DNA from: Verrucomicrobiota bacterium
GTDB taxonomy: Bacteria; Verrucomicrobiota; Verrucomicrobiia; Limisphaerales; J093
Direction of reading: 5' to 3'
NCBI GenBank assembly: GCA_029907285.1
Contig: JARYMD010000007.1
Location: 1 to 25,437 of the forward strand
DNA length: 25,437 nucleotides
The notes under the pieces were generated by a model. The model searched no databases and was not told the DNA's origin. It was given only the letters and a program-made list of their open reading frames with translations. Each line of letters opens with the position of its first letter. The stretch's first letter is position 1. This document shows, in pieces, positions 1-7,637 of this stretch. A program made the translations under genes and the position numbers.

Positions 1-1
1 C

Positions 2-1651
2 CTGATCACCCGATACGAGGAAGAGCTCCGCAAAGGCCGCACTGAACACGATTCGCTCCGCCTCGCCCTCGTCAACACCGGCCGCGGCATAGTAACCGGT
101 AGTTTCACGGTCGCCGGCGCATTTCTTGCGATGGGTTTGACCGACTTCAAAGGCATCCGCGAAATGGGGATCATAAGCGGTTGCGGTGTGCTGATCTGTC
201 TTGTTCCGATGATGACGATGTTGCCGGCGCTGTTGCTTCGAGGGCGTCAGAATGTGCTGGACCACAAGCCCCGTGCGATGGCTGACCACAGGGCAAGGCT
301 TGAACGATTGTGGCTGAAACGTCCGGGATTGGTTTTCGGCATAACAGCGGCTCTAACCGTGCTGGCTTTGACGCAGCTTCCGCGCGTGCGCTTCGATTAT
401 AACCTGCTTAACATGCAGTCCGACGGATTGCAGTCCGTGGTTCTGGAACACAAATTGATCAACGGCGCGTCAAGGTCAGTCATTTTTGGCGTTCTGATCG
501 CCGATTCTTTGAAACGCGCCGCCGAACTGGAAGACTGCGTCGTCAAGCTGCCGTCGGTCGCAGGCGTTGACTCGCTAACCGCATATCTGGCCAGTGACCC
601 GGGCACGCGAGCGGCCATAATAAGCGAAATCAAATCAAGGCTTGCAGGACTGCGTTTCGCAGAGCCGGACAGAAAACCGGTCGATCTGGCCGTGCTTCGC
701 CGAACGTTGCTGGCGACACAAGCGTACTTCCGCCTTGGGGCGGAGGAAGCCGAAAAACATGGCGAAAAGGACCTCGCCCGGGCCCTCCGTGAAATACGGC
801 AATCGATAATCTCCCTTCGCAATAGGATGAGCGAAGTGGAGCCCGCGGAGGGCGCGAAGAAACTGGCGGCATTTCAGCAGGCGCTTCTGAATGACCTGCG
901 TGAAACTTTCGAAGCCATCAAAAACCAGGACACGACAGCGCCCATCGGGATCGAGGACATACCGGCTGTGTTGAAACACAGGTTTATTGGCCGGTCGGGC
1001 AAAAAGTATCTGATCCAGGTCAATCCTCGATCGAATGTTTGGGAACGTGCGCACCAGGAGGTGTTTGTTCGGGAATTGCGATCGGTGGACCCGGATGCCA
1101 CGGGCACGCCTGTGCAGCTTTACGAATACACGACCCAGTTGAGGCAGAGTTACATCGACGCTGCATATTATGCGCTGGGGGCGATTGCTATTCTGGTTTT
1201 CATTCATTTCAAGCGGGTGCTTTGTGTGGGTTTGGCTTTGTTTCCCGTTGTGCTGGGCGCCATCTGGACGATGGGTTGGATGGGGTGGTCGGGTGTCCAG
1301 TTCAATCCCGCGAACATCATGACGCTTCCGTTGGTGGTGGGAGTGGGCGTCACCAACGGCATCCATATACTGAACCGCTTTGCTGAAGAGCAAAACCCCG
1401 GCATCCTCGCCCGTAGCACCGGCAAGGCAGTGCTGTTGTCGGCTCTGACGACCATTGCGGGTTTCGGGAGCCTGATAAGCGCCCAACACAGGGGCATTTC
1501 AAGCCTCGGGTTGGTGATGTCATTCGGGACGGCGGCGTGCATGTGCGCCGGACTCACTTTTCTGCCCACACTGATTGGCTGGCTGACGCAGCGCGGCTGG
1601 CGGATTGTCGGCCCCGGGAAAACCGTTCAGGACGCTGCTGAAGGTCAATGA
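2..1651 (+). CDS. MMPL/RND-family exporter, C-terminal part (5' truncated by window edge)
   Basis: The frame is open from base 2, so the gene begins before the window; the first internal ATG at 131 is not the real start. About 550 residues are visible. They hold the end of the first membrane block (a GSFTVAGAFLAMG helix pair ending near LPALLLRG), a periplasmic domain opening with FDYNLLNMQ, and the second membrane block with FNPANIMTLPLVVGVGVTNGIHILNRF and LLSALTTIAGFGSL. These are typical of the MMPL/HpnN branch of RND transporters, which move lipids or hydrophobic molecules across the inner membrane towards the outer membrane. The periplasmic part contains a long charged helical stretch (LARALREIRQSI onward). 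The HpnN (hopanoid) assignment is possible but unproven, because no hopanoid genes are nearby. The TGA stop at 1649-1651 is followed by an inverted repeat. Confidence 0.88.
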   Translation: MITRYEEELRKGRTEHDSLRLALVNTGRGIVTGSFTVAGAFLAMGLTDFKGIREMGIISGCGVLICLVPMMTMLPALLLRGRQNVLDHKPRAMADHRARLERLWLKRPGLVFGITAALTVLALTQLPRVRFDYNLLNMQSDGLQSVVLEHKLINGASRSVIFGVLIADSLKRAAELEDCVVKLPSVAGVDSLTAYLASDPGTRAAIISEIKSRLAGLRFAEPDRKPVDLAVLRRTLLATQAYFRLGAEEAEKHGEKDLARALREIRQSIISLRNRMSEVEPAEGAKKLAAFQQALLNDLRETFEAIKNQDTTAPIGIEDIPAVLKHRFIGRSGKKYLIQVNPRSNVWERAHQEVFVRELRSVDPDATGTPVQLYEYTTQLRQSYIDAAYYALGAIAILVFIHFKRVLCVGLALFPVVLGAIWTMGWMGWSGVQFNPANIMTLPLVVGVGVTNGIHILNRFAEEQNPGILARSTGKAVLLSALTTIAGFGSLISAQHRGISSLGLVMSFGTAACMCAGLTFLPTLIGWLTQRGWRIVGPGKTVQDAAEGQ

Positions 1652-1668
1652 GCCGGCCCGCCCGGAAA

Positions 1669-1725
1669 TCACGCCGCATGACCAGCCCAGGACACCCAAA
1701 GCTCCATGCCGGTGAGATTTCCGGG
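1669..1725. repeat. Imperfect inverted repeat between RND gene and glycerate kinase
   Basis: The left arm begins CCCGGAAATCAC and the right arm ends GTGAGATTTCCGGG. The arms pair over about 22-24 bases, with a two-base bulge and a few mismatches. There is no T-tract, so it is not a classic intrinsic terminator. The right-arm word GGTGAGATTTC also occurs in the gaps at 4495 and 13830, which suggests a dispersed REP-like element rather than a gene-specific structure. Confidence 0.5.
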
Positions 1726-1785
1726 CTGGTGCGCGACACACACAGTTTCATCCGGTCGGAAACCGGGGAATGAGATTCATTGGTC

Positions 1786-2910
1786 ATGCAGGTCTTAATT
1801 GCGCCGGACAAGTTTAAGGGAACTCTGGATGCTTCCGAAGCTGCGGAAGCCATCGCCCGCGGATGGCTGAAGCAACGCCCGGACGACAAGGTTGACATTT
1901 TCCCAATAAGCGACGGAGGAGATGGTTTTGGGGAATTGCTGGGGAAACGCCTTGGCGCAGAAACGCGTTTCGCCCGCACCGTAAACGCCGCAGGCCAGCC
2001 AATCAATGCACCGTGGTGGTGGGTGCCAAAGCTGCAACTCGCCATCGTCGAATCAGCAAAAGTCATCGGATTGGCGCAGCTCCCTGCCGGCAAGTTTCAC
2101 CCGTTTGATCTCGACACGCGCGGTCTGGCCACGGTATTGCGCGAGGTGGAAAAAGCCCGTCCCAAACTCTCCCTCGTCGGCATAGGCGGAAGCGCAACAA
2201 ACGATGCAGGATTCGGAATGGCAGTTGGGCTTGGCTGGCGGTTTGTCGATGGCCGGGGCCGGCTCATTCGATCATGGACATCCCTCGATGCCCTCCGGGC
2301 AGTCGAACCGCCAAAGGAACAATTGCGCCTCGGCCAACTGACGGTTGCTGTCGATGTGCGCAATCCCCTGCTAGGACCACGCGGCGCAACCCGAATATAC
2401 GGCCCGCAAAAGGGGATTCGACCCGAGGACTTCGAACCGGCAGAACGTTGCCTTCGAAAGCTTGTGCGCGTCCTTGCTGATCTGTCGCCTCGGTACCGCA
2501 AGCTCTCTGCGGCCGCCGGAGCAGGCGCCGCAGGCGGCCTCGGTTTTGGGTTTTGCGCATTTCTTGGGGGAAAACTCGAACCTGGTTTTGCGCTCTTTGC
2601 AAAGTTCACCGGACTCGAGAAACATGTAAAACAGGCGGACCTCGTGATTACTGGCGAGGGCGCCATTGACAAGACAACGCTCTTGATGGGCAAGGGGGTC
2701 GGCCAGGTCGCAAGGCTTGCCAGAAGATTTCGCCGACCGTGTTTGGGATTGGCCGGGATCGTGACTGCGTCGCGCACATCGAGGGCGCCCTTTGCGGGGC
2801 TGTTTGCGATTGTTCCAGAGCTTGCTTCACAGAAAGAAGCAATGGCAAAGCCGCGCCAGTGGCTGACCCGGCTCGCTTCGCAAACTGCGCGCGAATGGCG
2901 GCCAGAATGA
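1786..2910 (+). CDS. Glycerate kinase (GlxK/GarK-type)
   Basis: This is a cytoplasmic kinase that phosphorylates D-glycerate (in this family usually to 2-phosphoglycerate) in glycerate/glyoxylate or serine-linked carbon metabolism. At 374 residues it matches the usual 370-385 of the family. Visible family motifs are the N-terminal VLIAPDKFKGTL, ISDGGDGFGELL (about residues 46-57), the glycine-rich GIGGSATNDAGFGMAVGLGW in the middle, and VITGEGAIDKTTLLMGKG near the C-terminus. The start chosen is ATG 1786 (MQVLIAPDKF). A TTG two codons upstream (1780) lies better placed behind GGGGA at 1765-1769, so the protein could be two residues longer. It is separated from the RND gene by an inverted repeat, so co-transcription is uncertain. 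Confidence 0.93.
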   Translation: MQVLIAPDKFKGTLDASEAAEAIARGWLKQRPDDKVDIFPISDGGDGFGELLGKRLGAETRFARTVNAAGQPINAPWWWVPKLQLAIVESAKVIGLAQLPAGKFHPFDLDTRGLATVLREVEKARPKLSLVGIGGSATNDAGFGMAVGLGWRFVDGRGRLIRSWTSLDALRAVEPPKEQLRLGQLTVAVDVRNPLLGPRGATRIYGPQKGIRPEDFEPAERCLRKLVRVLADLSPRYRKLSAAAGAGAAGGLGFGFCAFLGGKLEPGFALFAKFTGLEKHVKQADLVITGEGAIDKTTLLMGKGVGQVARLARRFRRPCLGLAGIVTASRTSRAPFAGLFAIVPELASQKEAMAKPRQWLTRLASQTAREWRPE

Positions 2911-3025
2911 CCGTTTGGGAGCGATAAAGTGCCAGGCTCAAAGTTCAAAGTTTGCTTGCAAGCGGGACGGGAAACCTCAACGATTGGCCGCGGTTTCCCG
3001 AGATAAGGCCCGACAAGTTTTGAAC

Positions 3026-4444
3026 ATGGACACTACAACGCCGCAACAAGTGATCGAGATGGCTCGCAAGAACGGGGCCAAGATGATGGACATCAAGTTC
3101 GTTGATCCGTTTGGGACATGGCAGCATTTCACCTGTCCGGTAGCGGAACTGAACGAGGAGGTTTTTGCCGAGGGGATTGGATTTGACGGGAGCTCGATTC
3201 GAGGTTGGAAATCGATTGAAGCCTCGGACATGCTCGCGATGCCGGACCCTTGCACGGCGTTCATGGACCCGTTCTGCAGCGTGCCAACATTGTCGCTGAC
3301 ATGCACAATAGCTGAGACCGGCACAAAGGAACCCTACGGGCGTGATCCCCGCGGCATCGCGCAAAAGGCAGAAAAGTACCTTGCCAGCACCGGCGTGGCT
3401 GACAGCGCTGTGTTCGGTCCCGAAGCCGAATTCTTCATATTCGACAGCGTCAAGTACGGGGCCGAGAGCAATGGCACTTTCTACAAGGTGGACAGTGACG
3501 AAGCGGTCTGGAACACGGGCCGCGAAGAGGACCCAAGCCTCGGTTATAAGATCAGGCACAAAGAGGGGTACTTCCCCGTTCCGCCTTCGGACAAGCTCAA
3601 CGATCTGAGAACCGAAATGTGCCTTGTAATGGAGCAGCTTGGCATCCCCGTCGAAAAACAGCATCACGAGGTCGCAACAGCCGGCCAGGCAGAAATAGAT
3701 TTTCGGTTCGACACACTCGTCAAGACGGCCGATCGCATGATGCTGTTCAAGTACATCGTGAAAAACGTGGCGCTGAAGCATGGCAAGACCGCCACTTTCA
3801 TGCCGAAGCCGTTGTTCGGTGACAACGGCAGCGGCATGCACACTCATTTGAGTCTTTGGAAAAAGGGCAAGCCGCTGTTCGCGGGCACACTTTACGGCGG
3901 GTTGAGCCAGACAGCCCTTTACGCGATCGGCGGCATATTGCAGCATGCAAGGGCGTTATGCGCACTTTGCAGTCCGACGACCAACAGTTACAAGCGTTTG
4001 GTGCCGGGCTACGAAGCGCCTGTCAACCTGGCTTACAGCGCAAGAAACCGCAGCGCAGCAGTCCGCATCCCAATGTACAGCGACAGCCCCAAGGCGAAAC
4101 GGATCGAGTACCGCCCCCCCGACCCGAGCGCAAATCCGTATCTCTGTTACGCGGCATTGTTGATGGCCGCGTTGGACGGTGTGCTGAACAAGGTTGATCC
4201 GGGCGAACCGATGGACAAGAACCTCTACGAATTGCCCCCCGAGGAGTTGTCAAAAGTGCCGCAGGTCCCCGGAAGCCTGATTGACGCCGTGGAAGCTCTC
4301 GAACGCGACCGCGAGTTTTTGCTCAAGGGCGATGTTTTCACGCGCGATTTTCTCGAGATGTGGATTGCCACCAAGAGAAAAGAATCGGATGCGCTTCGCC
4401 TGCGGCCGCATCCTTACGAGTTCTTTCTGTATTACGACGTCTAG
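3026..4444 (+). CDS. glnA: Glutamine synthetase, type I
   Basis: It makes glutamine from glutamate, ammonia and ATP, the central step of ammonium assimilation; family members form cytoplasmic dodecamers. ATG 3026 gives 472 residues, the normal GSI length, starting MDTTTPQQVIEMARKNG. The frame stays open upstream to 2915, but that 37-residue extension is unlike the family. Motifs in order are GFDGSSIRGW, FGPEAEFFIFD, NGSGMHTHLSLW (metal/ATP-site His272 and His274), NSYKRLVPGYEAPVNLAYSARN, KRIEYRPPDPSANPYLCY and KNLYELPPEEL. The last carries Tyr401, the position adenylylated by GlnE in GSI-beta enzymes, so regulation by adenylylation is likely. No GlnB, GlnE or NtrBC gene is in view. No clear sigma-54 promoter was found in the short upstream gap. 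Confidence 0.97.
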   Translation: MDTTTPQQVIEMARKNGAKMMDIKFVDPFGTWQHFTCPVAELNEEVFAEGIGFDGSSIRGWKSIEASDMLAMPDPCTAFMDPFCSVPTLSLTCTIAETGTKEPYGRDPRGIAQKAEKYLASTGVADSAVFGPEAEFFIFDSVKYGAESNGTFYKVDSDEAVWNTGREEDPSLGYKIRHKEGYFPVPPSDKLNDLRTEMCLVMEQLGIPVEKQHHEVATAGQAEIDFRFDTLVKTADRMMLFKYIVKNVALKHGKTATFMPKPLFGDNGSGMHTHLSLWKKGKPLFAGTLYGGLSQTALYAIGGILQHARALCALCSPTTNSYKRLVPGYEAPVNLAYSARNRSAAVRIPMYSDSPKAKRIEYRPPDPSANPYLCYAALLMAALDGVLNKVDPGEPMDKNLYELPPEELSKVPQVPGSLIDAVEALERDREFLLKGDVFTRDFLEMWIATKRKESDALRLRPHPYEFFLYYDV

Positions 4445-4547
4445 CTCGGGTATCTTGCCGGGTCGAAGGTGGGGGTGCATCTGGCGGGCTGGCAGGTGAG
4501 ATTTCGGAGTTTGATGGGCATGGAGCAGGGTTGCGCCATGCCGCAAG

Positions 4548-6659
4548 GTGCCGCTTGGTGAACCGGCGAAAGTTCTGGCTGGAAAAACTGATGCCGCCGC
4601 CCATTATCTGTGTGTGCGCACTGCATGGTTTTGGTTGGGTTTGGTTTGCCTTGGTTCTCAACAACACTACGGGGCGATCTCTGCACGGCCATGTTCGCTC
4701 GGAGAAGCGCCTTTGTGGTCGGAGGTTCTTTCCGACCTGCGCCAGTACCAGGCGCGTCTGGCCGGAACACCCGCGGTTTTGTTTGTCGTGGACACAACCA
4801 GCCGGGAAGAAGTTCGCAATTTCTTCAACGGTGTTTATTCTGAATCCGATGCTGCCGACCCTGAGTGGGTCGGCAACGTTGCCATTTGTGCTGCGGGGAC
4901 GACGTCGGCCGGGTTTCGCAATGCGGTGGCATTGCGGATCAATTGGCTGAGGGCTCTTGCCGGAGTGCCAGCGTGGATCAATCTTGATGAAACATACAAT
5001 TCAAAAGCACAGCAGGCGGCCCTGATGATCAGCGCGAACAACGCTGTCAGCCATACGCCGCCCGCAACATGGAGTTGTTACACCACCGACGGCGCGGAAG
5101 CCGCGGGGAAATCCAATCTGGCGATTGGCAGTTGCGGCCCGGAATCGGTCCTGATGTACATGCAGGATTTTGGCTCCAACAACTATGCTGTTGGGCACCG
5201 GCGTTGGCTGTTGTACCCCCAGACACGGTTCATGGGCACCGGCGACATCCCTGAAAACACGAACGGTCCCGCGTCGAATGCGCTCTGGATAATGGACTCT
5301 TACGGCAGCCAGCCCCGTCCAGCAACCCGGGAACAATACGTTGCATGGCCGCCGCCGGGTTATGTTCCCTACCAGGTTGTGTGCGCACGATGGTCGTTCA
5401 GTTATCCAAAAGCCGATTTCACCGCGGCCACGGTGTCCGTGGCCAGCAACGGTGTCCCAATGGAAACAACCATTGAGCCTGTCCGGACCGGGTACGGTGA
5501 AAACACTCTCGTGTGGTACCTGACAGGGCTCAACACAAGTCAGGCAACCGACTGGCCTCGCCCGTCGGCAGACGTTAATTGGACGGTCTCGATCCGGAAC
5601 GTTCAGATCGGCAGTGTGACCCATGACTTTGACTACGCGGTGACTGTGTTTGATCCCGGGACCGCTGGTCCTGATACTGTGCTGCCTGATGTCACCGGAT
5701 CGGCCTATCCGGTCGTCGGGCGTCCCAACAGCTATTCTTATACGCAGGTGCACGGTGCGACCGGATATCAGTGGATGGCAGCCCGCAGAGTCCCATGGAC
5801 AATTGTCGAAGACGCCGAGGTGGACAGAGGCGATGTTGTGTCAAAGACGTCTGCCGGTTACCAGGCGCGCCTTCAGTGGGAAGGTTATGGCGGTAGCACT
5901 GCATGGCACCTTGCACACACTGAACCGGTGGACCAGTGGCTGCTTTACAAGCGGATCGTTTTGCCCGGGCAAAAGACCATTTTGCAGTACAAGAGCCGAT
6001 TGCAATGGGCCACGGCCACGCAGCAGGCGCGCGCGCAGGTCTCGGTCGATGCCGGCAAAACATGGCAGGACGTCGATTCACAAGCGGGCACCGGCGGCAT
6101 CGGAGTGTCATGGTTTGAAACAAGGTCTGTTTCCCTTGCGAGGTTTGCGGACCGGCCGCTGCTCATTCGATTCCTCTACCATTACTCCGGTGAGAGCTAC
6201 TACCCGCAGGCCGAGGCGGGTTGGTATCTTGACAACATCACAATTCTTGACGGGGAGGAACTGATACCTGAAATCACGGGTGATGTTGGATCAGGCAACT
6301 CATTCGAGTTCGTTCCGCCCGGACCCGGCGATTGGGGGCTTGCCGTTCGAGCGCAGGTTTATGGGCGGTATTGGCTTGAATGGGGGCGAACAAAGCGCGT
6401 TTCGGTTTCCAGCAGCGAGCCGGTCCTGAGGTTCACCGGGGCGCCGAATTTCGCCGGAACCGGTGTCAAGCTCGAGTTCTCGGCCTCGAATGCACCTTCG
6501 GGCATGTCCTTCTATTTGGAGATGACAAGCGCATTGGGCAACACATGGACCCGCGTCGGCTCCGCGAAACTGGAAGAGATTGTGCCGGGCGAGCGGTACA
6601 GTTTTACGACCACTGCAACTCCGACTGCGCCCCGGTTCTATCGCATTGTCGGCGAGTAG
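4548..6659 (+). CDS. Secreted CAP (SCP/PR1-like) domain protein with C-terminal jelly-roll-like region
   Basis: The protein has up to 703 residues and is probably exported. Residues about 125-290 form a CAP domain: RNAVALRINWLRALAGVPAWINLDETYNSKAQQAALM, the active-site-like SHTPP His169, YMQDFGSNNYAVGHRRWLLYPQ with His217, and the CYTTDGAEAAGKSNLAIG segment. The middle part (about 410-590) resembles an adhesin/peptidase-associated jelly-roll: a WQ/WHL pair, KTWQDVDSQAG, LLIRFLYHY and GWYLDNITI. The C-terminus ends in FYRIVG, as in many secreted verrucomicrobial proteins. The start is unclear. GTG 4548 is the first in frame, but the hydrophobic segment RTAWFWLGLVCLG begins at residue 24, so GTG 4614 would give a compact Sec signal. 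No good ribosome binding site precedes either. The substrate is unknown; bacterial CAP proteins have diverse or unproven activities. Confidence 0.8.
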   Translation: MPLGEPAKVLAGKTDAAAHYLCVRTAWFWLGLVCLGSQQHYGAISARPCSLGEAPLWSEVLSDLRQYQARLAGTPAVLFVVDTTSREEVRNFFNGVYSESDAADPEWVGNVAICAAGTTSAGFRNAVALRINWLRALAGVPAWINLDETYNSKAQQAALMISANNAVSHTPPATWSCYTTDGAEAAGKSNLAIGSCGPESVLMYMQDFGSNNYAVGHRRWLLYPQTRFMGTGDIPENTNGPASNALWIMDSYGSQPRPATREQYVAWPPPGYVPYQVVCARWSFSYPKADFTAATVSVASNGVPMETTIEPVRTGYGENTLVWYLTGLNTSQATDWPRPSADVNWTVSIRNVQIGSVTHDFDYAVTVFDPGTAGPDTVLPDVTGSAYPVVGRPNSYSYTQVHGATGYQWMAARRVPWTIVEDAEVDRGDVVSKTSAGYQARLQWEGYGGSTAWHLAHTEPVDQWLLYKRIVLPGQKTILQYKSRLQWATATQQARAQVSVDAGKTWQDVDSQAGTGGIGVSWFETRSVSLARFADRPLLIRFLYHYSGESYYPQAEAGWYLDNITILDGEELIPEITGDVGSGNSFEFVPPGPGDWGLAVRAQVYGRYWLEWGRTKRVSVSSSEPVLRFTGAPNFAGTGVKLEFSASNAPSGMSFYLEMTSALGNTWTRVGSAKLEEIVPGERYSFTTTATPTAPRFYRIVGE

Positions 6660-6844
6660 CCGAACCAACTGGGCGCGGCACACCCGGAACCGAAAACTGG
6701 GTTCTTCCGGCGCCGGCTGCAGGAGGTTCATTGTCGGTCCAGTTTATGTGTGGCTGGGCGGTGCCAATTTTTGGTCTTGGGTTTGGCGCAGGACAGGGCA
6801 TAGTCTGTTTGCAGGTCGAAATCTTTGTGTAACCTTCGAGAGTT

Positions 6845-7561
6845 ATGGCTGAAAAGGAAAGCGCGGCGAGGTACTGGGTCTGGGGTCACGACCGGATTGC
6901 TTACGGGCCGGTTGAACTGCCCGGATTGATTGCATGGGTGAAAGAAGGCCGCGTCGAAAGCGGACATTGGGTGTTCGCGGAGGCGGATGCGGAATGGATT
7001 AAAGCGGGCGAGATTCCCGAGTTGAAGATGTTCCTTGAAATGCAGCCTGCCGAAGGGGACACAACCTCGCTTGCGCCGCATGCGGCTTTGAAACCGGAAA
7101 ACTTGCGTCGAATCAAGCTGTTCGCCGAGATGGGGCCTTCACAGCTCGAATCGCTGGTGAAGTACATGGACGTAGTGCGGGTGAAGAAGTTCGCCACTGT
7201 GTTTGCCAAGGGTGACAAGGGCGATGCAATGTACTTCGTGCTGGAAGGCGAGGTCAGAGCGCGAACCTTGATTGACGGAAAAGAGACAACGCTGTTCACG
7301 ATGGGGCCGGGCGATTCTTTTGGCGAGATAGCCCTGTTGATTCATGGCGACCGGTCTTCGGATGTTGTGGCAAACGATGACAGTGTTCTGTTGCGCCTGC
7401 CATCGGCAGCGTTCGAGAGGATCGTGCGCGAGGCGCCGGCGCTGGCGACGCCTTTTTTGTTTGCCCTTGCTCGGGTAATCACAAGCCGATCACTCGCGCT
7501 CGGCAGGGAGTATGAGAAATCGATTCGTTCGGCGCGTGTGCTTGCTCAACTGAGGTTTTGA
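6845..7561 (+). CDS. GYF-like (DUF4339-type) domain fused to a cyclic-nucleotide-binding domain
   Basis: The protein is 238 residues, soluble, with no signal peptide. Residues 10-63 (YWVWGHDRIAYGPVELPGLIAWVKEGRV ... W ... IPEL) match the GYF_2 pattern, a small peptide-binding fold common in Planctomycetes and Verrucomicrobia. Residues about 88-215 form a CRP-type cNMP-binding barrel with KGDKGDAMYFVLEGEVRA and the phosphate-binding cassette FGEIALLIHGDRSS (FGE 159-161, Arg170). There is no helix-turn-helix after the barrel, so it is probably not a transcription factor but a sensor or scaffold responding to cAMP/cGMP, or a ligand-free relative. Start ATG 6845 follows CGAGAG closely. The gap before it (6660-6844) holds no gene. 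Confidence 0.85.
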   Translation: MAEKESAARYWVWGHDRIAYGPVELPGLIAWVKEGRVESGHWVFAEADAEWIKAGEIPELKMFLEMQPAEGDTTSLAPHAALKPENLRRIKLFAEMGPSQLESLVKYMDVVRVKKFATVFAKGDKGDAMYFVLEGEVRARTLIDGKETTLFTMGPGDSFGEIALLIHGDRSSDVVANDDSVLLRLPSAAFERIVREAPALATPFLFALARVITSRSLALGREYEKSIRSARVLAQLRF

Positions 7562-7637
7562 TGTGAGTCCGGCCGTTTTCAAGCCATGACCTGCATGTTT
7601 ATGTTGTGGTTCGAGAGCCGCGCGAGTGTTTCACAAT

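Noticed and set aside
2945..3946. 333-codon open frame on the - strand
   Set aside because: It is antisense to glnA, whose motifs are unambiguous.
6688..6714. CCGGAA/TTCCGG hairpin after the CAP-protein gene as a terminator
   Set aside because: The stem has a bulge and no T-run follows.
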